Assembly: GCA_902729315.2 (NCBI GenBank)
Contig: LR746281.1
Location: forward strand, 439,001-503,000
DNA length: 64,000 nucleotides
From: Spirodela intermedia
Lineage: Eukaryota > Streptophyta > Magnoliopsida > Alismatales > Araceae
Reading direction: 5' to 3'
The notes beneath the pieces were generated by a model. That model saw nothing but the letters and a program-made list of their open reading frames with translations. It had not been told where the DNA came from and did no database searches. Shown in pieces: positions 13,196 through 27,461 of the stretch; position 1 is the first letter of the stretch; every line of letters starts with the position of its first letter. Made by a program: the position numbers and the translations under genes.

Positions 13196-14726
13196 ATGGC
13201 CGCTGCCAATGCAATCTCCACCGCATCTATCCTCCGCAGCCCTCGCCAGGTTCTCCATCCCTCTTGATTTTTCTTTTGTTCGACTTCTCGTCCTCTGCTC
13301 TTCTGTCTCTTGTTTCTGATTCGGTCGGTGGACAGCAGGGAAGCGTGAGACGGGTGAGTCAGGGGCAGAGGCCCGGATGCAGGGCCCCCTCTGCGAGCAG
13401 GTTCGTGGTCCGGGCTACCAGCAAAGAGATCGCCTTCGACCAGAGCTCCAGGAGCTCCATCCAGGCCGGCGTCGAGAAGCTCGCGGATGCCGTTGGAGTC
13501 ACTCTCGGCCCCAGAGGTATCTGTAGATTTCTTCCTTTCCGTTTTCCGAAGAGAAATTAAAGATGACACGAAAATCTTAGACTCCACCTTCATCTGTTTT
13601 AGGACGAAATTGTGTTTCTCTCTTTTTTCTGGGATTCCAGAGTGCGAGCGCCTATCTGGTGTTCTGATTTGTTTTAGAAATTGGTTAATATCATGCTGAT
13701 TGTTGGATTTGCTGTCTGAAGGGAGGAATGTGGTTCTTGACGAGTTTGGGACACCCAAGGTTGTCAACGACGGGGTCACTATTGCTCGAGCCATCGAGCT
13801 CGCCAACCCCATGGAGAACGCTGGAGCCGCCCTGATTAGGGAGGTGAGGACTCTTCAAATTCCCATTCTCCTTCATTGTTCATCATTGAAGTGAATCTCG
13901 GTTCCTGAATGTTCTTCTCTGTTGTAGGTTGCTAGCAAGACGAATGATTCTGCCGGCGACGGAACGACTACTGCTTCTGTTCTAGCTCGGGAGATTATCA
14001 ACCTTGGGTTGCTGAGCGTCACGTCTGGTGCGAACCCCGTCTCCATCAAGAAGGGTATCGACAAGACTGTCCTGGGGCTTGTGGACGAGCTCGAAAAAAG
14101 GTCTCGGCCGGTCAAAGGACGAAGTGATATTAAAGGTATTCTCTCCCGAACTATCTCCTGGAAATGCAGCCAAAATGTTACTTGCTTGTGGGTTAACTTG
14201 CGGTTGCTTAGCTTTTCCGATGCTCGTGGGCTAGTTCAACATGAATTCACTCTTCTCTTACCATTGATTAGATGTCTTTATGCTCATTTCCCTATAAATC
14301 TTGGAAATCCAAGGATGATTATCATCCCAGGAGTATGACTTTCCTAAATGGGCGTTAAATGTGCTTCTTGCATGAAATTCCATGTTTTTTTTCTATTCCC
14401 AATATTTCTTTTTGGATTTTGCCTTTTTTCTGCTGATGGAAGGAAATTTCCTCACCTTAGAATTGACAGGAGAAATTCATCCAGGAAAGAATTACCTTCA
14501 TCTTAAAATTTTCCCATGCTGACTCGTGGGATTTCTTTTTTTGCAGCTGTTGCTTCAATCTCAGCTGGCAATGATGAATTCATTGGGACCATGATTGCTG
14601 ATGCCATCGACAAAGTGGGGCCAGACGGCGTCCTGTCCATTGAATCTTCGTCATCGTTTGAGACAACTGTGGAGGTTGAGGAGGGGATGGAGGTGTGTGC
14701 CACCATTCTTCCCAGAATGGGCTTCA

Positions 14727-14764
<38 letters not shown>

Positions 14765-15996
14765 CTAACTCTGTCTCTGTCAGATCGACCGCGGCTACAT
14801 ATCTCCACAGTTCGTGACAAATCCAGAGAAGCTGATCGTCGAATTTGAGAACGCGCGAGTCCTGATCACAGACCAAAAGATCACGACGATAAAGGAGATC
14901 ATCCCTCTGCTGGAGAAGACCTCCCAGCTGAGGGCCCCCCTGCTCATCATTGCCGAAGATGTCACCGGCGAGGCCTTGGCGACCCTCGTTGTGAACAAAC
15001 TCAGGGGGATTCTGAACGTGGCTGCAATCAAAGCGCCTGGTTTTGGAGAGAGAAGAAAAGCCCTCCTCCAAGATATTGCGATTGTCACAGGTGGGTCATG
15101 CCTCATGGTTCATGTCATTGGGTTTTTTGCCCGCTAAAGAATGATTTTTTTTAATCTGATGGGTGAGTTTGGTTTGAATCGTAGGAGCTGAATTCCAGGC
15201 CAAGGATCTCGGCCTGCTGGTGGAGAACGCCTCCGTTGAGCAGCTGGGTATCGCCAGGAAGGTGACCATCTCTCAGAGCTCCACCACCATCATCGCTGAT
15301 GCCGCCAGCAAGGACGAGATCCAGTCCAGAATCGCCCAGCTGAAGAAGGAGCTCTCCGAGACGGACTCGGTCTACGACTCCGAGAAGCTGGCTGAGAGGA
15401 TCGCCAAGCTCTCCGGCGGAGTCGCCGTCATCAAGGTTGGCGCCGCCACTGAGACCGAGCTGGAAGACCGGAAGCTGCGAATCGAGGATGCCAAGAACGC
15501 CACCTTCGCCGCTATAGAGGAAGGCATTGTCCCCGGTGGTGGGGCTGCCTTCGTCCACCTCTCCACCTGCGTCCCCGCCATCAAGGACACGATCGAGGAC
15601 CCCGAGGAGCGTCTTGGCGCCGACATCATCCAAAAGGTATGTGCATTATCCAATTCCGTTCTTCTCCTCGAATTCCGGTGGAAGCACTGACGGCGGGATG
15701 AGCAGGCTCTGGTGGCGCCGGCGTCGCTGATTGCCCACAACGCCGGAGTGGAAGGCGAGGTGGTGGTGGAGAAGGTGAAGGAGAGCGAGTGGGAGATTGG
15801 CTACAACGCCATGACCGACAAGTACGAGAACCTGGTTGAAAGTGGCGTCATCGACCCCGCTAAAGTGACCAGATGCGCCCTCCAGAACGCCGCCTCCGTC
15901 GCCGGCATGGTTCTGACCACGCAGGCCATCGTCGTCGAGAAGCCCAAGCCCAAGGCCCCGGCGGCCGCCCCTGGCCCCGGCTCCCTTACCGTCTGA
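13196..15996 (+). CDS. CPN60A: Chloroplast chaperonin 60 subunit alpha (RuBisCO-binding protein alpha)
   Basis: ATP-driven chaperonin that folds stromal proteins, including the RuBisCO large subunit, as a mixed alpha/beta ring with the CPN10/CPN20 lid. Eight exons by splice sites and phase: 13196-13249, 13339-13516, 13722-13843, 13928-14135, 14547-14692, 14784-15090, 15185-15636, 15706-15996. They total 585 aa, matching the family length. Residues 1-43 are a Ser/Arg-rich transit peptide, with cleavage likely in the FVVR-A region. ATP-site motifs VTLGPRG and AGDGTTTA and the late VPGGGAA are present. The C-terminus is Pro/Ala/Lys-rich instead of GGM-type. Intron 5 holds a long (CT)n tract just before its acceptor. 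Late exons are very GC-rich. BiP follows on the same strand after 790 bp. The call rests on strong similarity along the whole length. Confidence 0.96.
14729..14763. repeat. (CT)n microsatellite in CPN60A intron 5
   Basis: An almost pure CT run of about 34 bp, about 20 bp upstream of the exon 6 acceptor (CAG at 14781-14783). It serves as, or overlaps, the polypyrimidine tract of that intron. Confidence 0.9.
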
Positions 15997-16544
15997 GCCT
16001 CCTCCTTCCTCTTGCGGGCCTCCTTTATTCCCCAGTTTTCTTCCACCGGACCATTTTTGCTCGTGTCGAGAAGAGGACCCGTTGGTCAACTGTTCTTTGT
16101 TTCTTCAGCTAGACGTTAGAACTGTTCTTCTACCTTCCCGTCTACAGCTCTTTTCTGTGGGTGTCAGCGGGCCGGGTCTCGAAAAAGCCCATAAAATCGT
16201 CTCTAGGCCCGATTCTCCCTCATTAGAGAGAGAGAGAGAGAGAGAGAGGGAGTTGACGTCATTATATCTTTTAATTACATGATAAGATATATGATGGTTT
16301 GTGAAGCGCTGAGACCGAATAAAACATGTTTTTTGTGCAGTTATCGTGAGTGGACGTCAGAGGGGTATGGGTTAAGATATATAAGCAAATATTATTTTTA
16401 AAGGGCCTTAACCGTATAGAAATTGTTCACATAGGGAGCTAAAATGAGGTATGGTTTAGCCGTAGGATCAAGATTGGACTGTTGAGAATGCTCCAACAGC
16501 GCAATGGGCTCCCATTGGTAGAATACGCAGACCGGAGTGTTTCC

Positions 16545-16560
16545 ATTGGTCCACGTCATC
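16545..16560 (+). promoter_or_regulatory. ER-stress response element (P-UPRE-I / ERSE-II) of BiP
   Basis: The sequence ATTGGTCCACGTCATC is an exact match, as I recall it, to the plant unfolded-protein-response element P-UPRE-I. It contains ERSE-II (ATTGG-N-CCACG). It lies about 100 bp upstream of a TATA box and 240 bp upstream of the BiP start codon. Such sites bind bZIP28/bZIP60 with NF-Y and induce ER chaperones under stress. The flanking ATGATGACA adds a partial palindrome. Confidence 0.85.
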
Positions 16561-16643
16561 ATGATGACATGGTCGCCTCCTCCGAATGGTGGGAACCGAC
16601 CCCACCTTCCGCATCGCCTCCACTCCGCCGGATCCCAAGGTAC

Positions 16644-16650
16644 TATAAAA
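16644..16650 (+). promoter_or_regulatory. TATA box of BiP
   Basis: TATAAAA, 136 bp upstream of the BiP ATG and downstream of the UPR element, at the expected distance for a core promoter with a leader of roughly 100 nt. Confidence 0.75.
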
Positions 16651-16785
16651 GCCAGTCGGGGGGCCGCGAAGGCGAGAGAGAGGAGAGTGAGGGAGGGAGA
16701 GAGCGAGGAGGGGAGTCGGAGTAGATCTTGTTTGGCATTGCATCCGGCAGGTTTCTCAGGGGAGGTGGTGCTCCTGTAAGGAATC

Positions 16786-20469
<3,684 letters not shown>

Positions 20470-20644
20470 TAGCCCGACCCCCCCACGTCTTTCACATCGC
20501 CTCTCTGTAATTTCTAGAATACCCCCCTCCCCCCCAACCTCCCCTTTCACCGTTTTTGCAGATACGCTATTGGGATAGCCAGCCTTATGGGAGGTCCTCG
20601 AGATGAGAAGCTCAGTTCATTCGTTTCCCATGCCTTAATGTCTA

Positions 20645-20659
20645 CAGCAAGAGCGAGAG

Positions 20660-20702
<43 letters not shown>
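20645..20702. repeat. (GA)n microsatellite
   Basis: A nearly uninterrupted GA run of about 55 bp in the BiP 3' flank, followed 35 bp later by an AAAAAG repeat of six units. Confidence 0.9.
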
Positions 20703-20705
<3 letters not shown>

Positions 20706-21424
20706 TCTCACCAAAAACATACAGGTTCTCTCTCTAAAAAGGAAAAAGAAAAAGAAAAAGAAAAAGAAAAAGAGACTGGCCTTTGCGATCACCTAGTTTT
20801 TGGAACGACCAATCAAAAGCTTAGTCTGGTTAAATTCCCGGGAAAAAAAAGGGCGAGAGATTGAAACTAGTGCATGAATCTCTCCCCCATTTTAAGCTAC
20901 AGAAAGACGTCTTCCATTCTTTTGATTTTATGCTGTGAGTCCAAGGGAATAAATGAGAAGACAACAGCGTTGAATTAGATCAATTTTAAAATAAATAAAC
21001 AAAAAAATAAAAACACAAAACAGTATTTATTACGAATGGTTCAATGCGTATTAGCATAAAAATAGACTACCCAGTGTACCTGTAACAATCTGATTTTCGA
21101 TAGTAATAGTTAAAGAGGAATTGATTCCGCTGAATGGTATGATGCCATTAATGGAGAGATTAACCCCATGAACTACGAATAAAGTTTGGGATATCATGAA
21201 ATTACCCCAAGGTTGTTCGGCAGTCAATGGGGTTGACCAGATCTCCAAGACCATATTTCTGCTTTTCTGATTAATTTATGTCAATGCCAAGCAAAAAGCA
21301 ATCTTCTAAGCGGACAGGTCGCCTTGAACTGGCAAGCAACTACAACTGTGCCTTCCACTAGACCTGGCTAAAGAATATGATTTTAGACATACAAGCGGGT
21401 AAATATCTCAATTAAATGACACAA

Positions 21425-21501
21425 TATTAATAATATTAATAATAATAATAATAATAATAACAATAATAACAATAATAACAATAATAATAATAATAATAAT
21501 A
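21425..21501. repeat. (AAT)n microsatellite
   Basis: About 75 bp of AAT trinucleotides with AAC interruptions, downstream of the MYB3R stop codon. Confidence 0.9.
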
Positions 21502-21787
21502 GCGACCATAATAACCAAGAGAGAGAGAGAGAGATTATAAAAAAATAAAATCCGCAGGAGCAAACATTTGCCCAAATAAATAAATAGAATGCAATACTCA
21601 CATCTCTCTCATCAAAATGTTGGTGCTTCACTCGAATATCAACATGCTCTCGGAATTATGGGAATTCTTCACGAAAGGTGAATCTGGAACTGATATCATA
21701 TAGAAATGCTACGCCTTGTGCTATCACATTTCCACCCCAGCCATCTCTGCACCGTTCTCTGAGAATGGCAATGTACACTGTTCTAAG

Positions 21788-24700
21788 CTACCTGCGGCGT
21801 TTTGCCAGAATGGAAGGGATATTCTTGAAACTCTTCGCGGCATTTCCCAAGATGAACCGGGGGCTCTTCAAGTTCAATGAAATCCCTTGCAGAAGGTTAG
21901 GCAGGGCAGGAGAATCAGGTGAACTGAATGAACTGAGCAAGTGTTCGTGCAGCCGAAAATCTTTCTCTTCTTCTAGGTATTCGCATATGTCACCCGTCTG
22001 AAGAGGTGGATAGCAGATTCGACCAAGACTGTCTGAGTCGACGGATGGAGATATGCAGCAGGACGTCTCTTTATGATCGGGGAGTGGCAGCAGTGATGTA
22101 CCTCTAGAAGTTTTGTTTGAAGCAGCGGTGGGCTCTCGATGCTCAATTATGACTGATGCACATGGCATAGTTGAAGCTCTGCTTTGATGATATCTATCTG
22201 AATCGCATGAATTCTGGATGTTAGAAGGATTTAGGTCGCCCTGTGGTGTCGAATAAGTTGAAACTTCTTCGGTTGTCAGCGGTGCTGCAGGGCCCGGCAT
22301 TTCGACTTCCCAAGATCTCGAGCTCTCCATTGGGGTGGGCCTGTCTACTGTTTCACAGAAGCTATAATCTTCTTTCGGCAACCTTGAACTGATATCAACA
22401 GGAGTCATAAAATCTTCTGTAGAGCTTGATTTCTGACGGAGCATCGCGCTGCTACTCGGTGTGTCGTCCCGGTGCGCAAGTGGTTTTCCGGAATCGTGTT
22501 CGTCAATGTCCAAATGTCTGGAAATTTCCTTACAACCAGGTGTCTCTACTGTTTCGTTGCAGGTATGATGTTCTTCTGACATTATTGATCTACCAAAGAC
22601 CGAGGGACTTTCAACAACTGCCTCTGGACTCGGGTTTTGATGCACCATGGTGGGATTCGATATGGGAAAGCAACCCCCTTTTTCAGCTGCTGCCAGTGAA
22701 CTACCATTCAGATTGAGAGCATTATAAGTTTCGGGTTCTTGGACGAGAAGACCAGAAGATAAATATGAATCCAGCTTTTTCTTTACGGAGCAATTCCAAT
22801 GGTTCTTTATTGAATTATCAGACCTGAAAATTTATAAATAAAAAAAATGTCACTCAACCACCGGAAACAGGTTTTCACTTTATATACACTTCATTGCATC
22901 TTTTCTACAACATGAAATTTTTACTAGTATTTATTTTTATCTAATACTCTACCAAGGGTTATCTGGGTACACACCAACAGGTTCCGGATTTATAGTTTTA
23001 AAGGAACAAGCTGACGAGTTGCATGTACGAGAAGTATTTAAAGCGAAAATCCTGGACAATGTAGACGCTAAGAAATTACGGGTAAATAACTCTGTCTACA
23101 AGTTGACTCCGCTAGGATTTCTTGAAAAAGGAATTCACCCCTCGCCCTGCTTAAATGCTACCAAACGCAGTAAATACTGGATAGAATATTGAATTCACCC
23201 ACATCACATCCATTACAGGGGTGCTACTTATCTTGAGTGGGGATTTCTGATAAAAAGTAGCATACATACCTTCCTGGAAGAAGCTTAGATATTTCAGCCC
23301 ACTTGTTTCCATATATCTGATGGGCACGAATCAACATAATCTCTTCCTCTGCCGTCCATGGACCTTTCTTTATTTCAGGGTTTAAATGGTTGTGCCACCT
23401 GAGACAAAGCATTGGTAAATACATAATCCTCAAATGAAACAGTCTTAGTCAGGTATTGATTTTCCAGTTATTCTAATCCAATTAAAAGTTTACCTTAAGA
23501 GCGGTACTATGATGACATGCGGGGAAAATCGTACGTGAAAGATTGAAAGGGGATGCCGATAAGAAACAGATATGCTTCCGCAACATCCTAAAGCCAATAT
23601 TGCTAGTAGCGGGTCGCATTTCATCTCAATATTGGTAGTAGCGGATTGCATTTCATCATGATGAAGGCCGGAAAGTTTGACCAGAGCTGGAACTATTCGA
23701 GTTTGAAATTTATTATCTAGAAATCATCTTCAAGATAAAATATGATGAAAATATGCTCCTAGTTCAACAGTCTTAAATGGGCATATACATGACCTACAGT
23801 CTGATGGATCACACTGCCTTTGGGCCACTGACAGTCTCAACAGCAAAGTTACACTGTTTTCTAGTTATTTGCATCGCTAAATCTTATGCAGAGATCAAGT
23901 CCAACTTTCCTCACTATTCAAAAGAGAATACGAATTGTTATCATTATTGAGGAAACATGCAGAACACGAGAAAAAAGAACCCTTGAAATTAAAAATAATC
24001 ACTCAGCAATATGAGAAAGAAGTATGAATCACTATCATGGCATAGGTATCAACCAATAAGTAAATACAGTTTCGATAACTGAGTTCATACTTACAAGGTT
24101 TTCCATGGAATATATCCGAATAATTTGCGAATAAACCCTTATGAAATCATACTTCTGTAACCAGGAAGCTATTATAAATGTCATCCCAAAGTATTGCCAC
24201 ATGCATTTAAAGCAAGTTAACAGAGACCAGATGAAGCAGATAATGTTTGGTAAAAATAATCTGCTTTTAGTTGGACCAAAATCCGACTTAAAGACTAAAA
24301 AAAATAAAATTAAGCCAGCTGCAATAGTTGTGCTCCTTTACAGAATAACCTTACATTTTTAATATACCCATTATAATTAGAAGTAAAAATGTAAATTTCA
24401 GGACAACCTTACATTTTTTTCTTACTAGCATATGCTTCGTCACATCTTACTAAATACCCACCAACCACCACTATGCCGCCACTTACAGATGACCATCATC
24501 ATTATTTCCCTAACCTGTCATTTGTTGTTGGGTCCCGTTTTGCCTTCAAACGTTTTGTGAGAGTTTCAAATAGATATGAAACTTTAGACACACGTAAAAA
24601 TTCATATACCAGAAAAAATAGACAGAAGTATCTTCAAGAAAAACATCATGTAGTAAAACTATGAGACTTTCAGAAACAGATGTAATTTTTAGACGACATA

Positions 24701-26579
24701 TTGAAAATTCACACAATTCGACTTGACAGGTAGCTGTTCCAATACTGCTGTGTGGTAAAGAAAACACAAAAGGGATGTGTTCTTAGAAAGAGTGAAAAAA
24801 ACTATCTCAATATGCAAAAGGCATTCCAATGAGCTAGCTACCTCTCACGACACTGCTTTCCTATGCGACCACGCATCTCTCTGGCGATGATCGACCACCT
24901 TTTAGTGCCATAATTATTGATTAGCTCAATGATGCGCTTATCTTCCTGAGTGTCAAAGAAGGTAAACCAGTTAAAAACTACGTTGGACTATTTCTTCAGA
25001 CATTTAAAAAACAAGTAGCGGATGTCTGAATTTCACCTCTTTGGTCCAGGCTCCTTTGATAAGTTCTGGGTTAAGGACTTTCTGCCACCGATGAAGACAC
25101 TGAACATCTGTTCGGCCTGGGAAGAACACAGCTACAGAACACAGAAAGCACATCGTAAACTGTATTCAAGAGTGCAAATATTTTTTCTCATCAGCTGGAT
25201 TCAAATAACATAGAACTTAGGCAAGACTACCAAACAGTCAGAGGGAGTAATGGACGATCCCGTAAATAAGATAGGTGTTTCCGTCCTAAAAAAACTATTC
25301 CGTACTGCCAAAGAAAAAGAATAAAAAAACATAGACATTACACAATCACTTCAATCCTGTTAGATAATCGTGGGTTCATGTCAGAACGAGAAAATCCTAT
25401 GCTATAGATTTAAATAAAATCAAATTCTACAACTAAAAAAATAGAGTTTTTTAGTTGAAGGGAAAAAATTCAAAAGCGTTTAATGAACTCAGGATTATAT
25501 TCAACATCAAACCAGTCAAAGGAAATAATAAGTATAACATGAATAATACCTATTTTCTTCCAGTTCTTTCCTCCAAATTGCTTTACCATTCGAGACAAAA
25601 TTTCATCCTGTTTCTCAAAAACAAACATTTCAGCGTGAAAATAAGTGCAAATAAAACATTGATAAAAATGGATGAAACTTTCCGATTAGAACGCAACATG
25701 CCGTTTCTTATTAGAAACAGCATTCTGATAGGTATTAAGATCCGTGTCTCAGGTTTAAATTTATCAAGAACCTACCAAGCGTATCAAAATCCTTCATACA
25801 GAGACTTAAGCAACTTACTTCTTCCTCTGTCCAGCCTCCCTTTGATGATCTCCTCGTAGGACCACTCTTTCTCCTAGAAACAACGTTATGACGACAGTTG
25901 TAATGGCCATTACATAATAACAAGAAAGAGCACGTTCACAAAAAGAGAGGAAAGCATGAAGCTAAGAGCTTGAGTAAAAATAATGATTTATGTAAAGCTA
26001 AGCAATCTCTCAGATCTGCGAATAATCGCTTTTGCCACTCAACAAGAAACAGAGGGTTACAAAGTCCCTAACACGACTCCGCATTCCCAATGCCATAGCT
26101 CATCTCCTGCAGTGCATAGAATGCTCGCGTGTGTGAACACAAAAGATCAAGGAGAGTTATTGTTCAAATAAGAAAAGGTACATGCAAACATAAGACGATG
26201 GTTAGAGGATAAATGATGACTGCAACAATTTCTTGGGCGAAAATTATTAAATAATGAAAAAAGCGAAGTGCTGGGCAGGAGCTACGAATAGATACCCATG
26301 TATAAGGGTAGGCTTCGTAACAGTCGATTGGCAGCTGCAACCGGAAACAGGTGAGCTCGCACTAGGGAAAGAATACTCTACTGTCCTGATGTCCTCATGA
26401 AACTCTTCTTTCTTCACACTCTCTGCGTCTTCCATAGACTCTTTCTTCATTGTCTCCACGTCCTCATCGAACTCCTCTTTATTCACCCTCCCCACCACCT
26501 CTGTCCTCTCCTCCGGCTGCACCCGGCGCCACTTCATTTCCATTGTACTGCGGGGATCCCGAACAGAATGAGGAATCAC
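21788..26579 (-). CDS. Three-repeat MYB transcription factor (MYB3R)
   Basis: Nuclear c-Myb-like regulator; plant MYB3R proteins bind mitosis-specific activator (MSA) elements in G2/M genes. Exons on the minus strand: 26579-26296 (first ATG; a second in frame at 26543), 25873-25819, 25607-25550, 25131-25037, 24945-24842, 23398-23270, 22823-21788. They sum to 586 aa, or 574 from the second ATG. R1 begins SSKGGWTEEEDEIL and crosses four exons, R2 has KGAWTKEEDKRI and GRIGKQCRERW, and R3 has KKGPWTAEEEIML and SIKNHWNCSVKKKL. R2 reads AREMRGRIGK where LPGRIGK is usual. The N-terminus is acidic and the C-terminal 330 residues are Ser/Pro-rich, ending in basic AKRRR. The exon 1 donor (CATGG|GTATCT) is the least certain boundary. 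Confidence 0.9.
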
Positions 26580-27036
26580 TGACGAGGGCGGAAAACAAGA
26601 ACAAAAGCCTACTGGGGGATGCTAGGCCCGACGAAACGACTACTCATCCTGACGTTTACATCTGCTTGAAGATTTCCAAACCAGAGAATCAGGACTTGAT
26701 CTCTCGGAGGACCGTCGTTCTCCGCGACGTGAGAGCTTCTCGATCCTCAGAGTCTTCTTTCTCTCATCTCCTGCTCCTACTCCAACTACTCTCCTCTCCT
26801 CCCCCGTTCAACTCGACGCGAAGTCGCGGGAAGATCATAGGAGAGGAGCAACGGAAATCACGGTCGCCATAACCGAATACTCCAGAATACGTTCGAGGAT
26901 ACTCCCCTCAGTGCACATCACTATGCACCGAGATCACGCGTAGGAGGAATAGTCGCGTCAGAGAGCGACAGCTGGCTTTTTTCCCCCTCAAATCACGTCC
27001 GTCGATGCGTGTCGACCTCAGCGCGTTGATGAATTC

Positions 27037-27048
27037 GCCAACGGTTGT
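27037..27048 (+). promoter_or_regulatory. Possible MSA element upstream of MYB3R
   Basis: CGCCAACGGTTG contains the AACGG core and matches most of the mitosis-specific activator consensus YCYAACGGYYA. It lies about 460 bp upstream of the MYB3R start. A second AACGG core is near 27144. MYB3R proteins bind this motif, so self-regulation is possible, but a short motif can occur by chance. Confidence 0.35.
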
Positions 27049-27333
27049 GGTTCCGCAGGCGGCGGCACTCAAAAGCGCAGAATCCTACGTGGCGCCATAG
27101 AAGAGAACCGTCGAAGCTCGTCGAGAAAAACCAATCGTATCATTAACGGGTCGAATTGGTGCGGTCACTGGAGACCTGGAAGAGCTAACGTGCGCATATA
27201 ATGCTAAAGTGTGCCGGGCTGATGTCTATAAGAACTACGGAGAGCCGGGCCTGGCCTGCTTTGGCCCGGTAACCTACAACCCAGGCCCATCCACGATTCG
27301 GGCGGGCGTCCGGCTAGCTGGGCCCATTGGGCT

Positions 27334-27429
27334 GGTATGTCAAGAACTGGGCCGACTCGTTCTCTACCACGAATGTCTTCCCTGGCACAACAGAGATTGT
27401 GTGGTATGTCAAGAACTGGGCCGACTCGT
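27334..27429. repeat. 27-bp direct repeat, 69-bp period
   Basis: The unit starting GGTATGTCAAGAACTGGGCC and ending GACTCGT occurs at 27334-27360 and again, identical, at 27403-27429, in the 3' flank of the MBD gene. Confidence 0.9.
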
Positions 27430-27461
27430 CCTCCGGCACAGCATCTTCACCCATTCGGGCG

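Larger units (their letters stand above)
15997..16785. other. CPN60A 3' region and BiP promoter
   Basis: Holds the CPN60A 3' UTR, a short (GA)n run near 16213-16238, and the BiP promoter and 5' UTR. The promoter has a unfolded-protein-response element (16545-16560), an additional ATTGG/CCAAT box at 16514-16518, a TATA box (16644-16650) and a GA-rich leader (about 16670-16720). No other gene is seen. Confidence 0.7.
20470..21787. other. Convergent 3' regions of BiP and MYB3R with microsatellites
   Basis: No gene seen. Holds the BiP 3' UTR, a (GA)n run at about 20645-20702, an (AAAAAG)n run at about 20739-20773, and an (AAT)n/(AAC)n stretch at about 21425-21501 followed by (GA)n at 21519-21533. 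A 67-codon open stretch on the minus strand (21254-21051) has no recognised similarity. Confidence 0.65.
26580..27461. other. MYB3R upstream region and MBD gene 3' flank
   Basis: Holds the MYB3R promoter and leader and the 3' flank of the MBD gene. Two AACGG cores are seen (27040-27044 and about 27144-27148). A 27-bp direct repeat lies at 27334-27360 and 27403-27429. No protein-coding gene is supported. Confidence 0.6.

Noticed and set aside
13153-13812. 219-codon open frame on the minus strand
   Set aside because: Lies over CPN60A exons 2-3 in antisense and crosses their introns; low-complexity and without recognised similarity.
21051-21254. 67-codon minus-strand frame, considered as an organelle DNA insertion
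   Set aside because: It resembled plastid/mitochondrial style sequence at first, but I could not match it to any organelle gene, so no claim is made.
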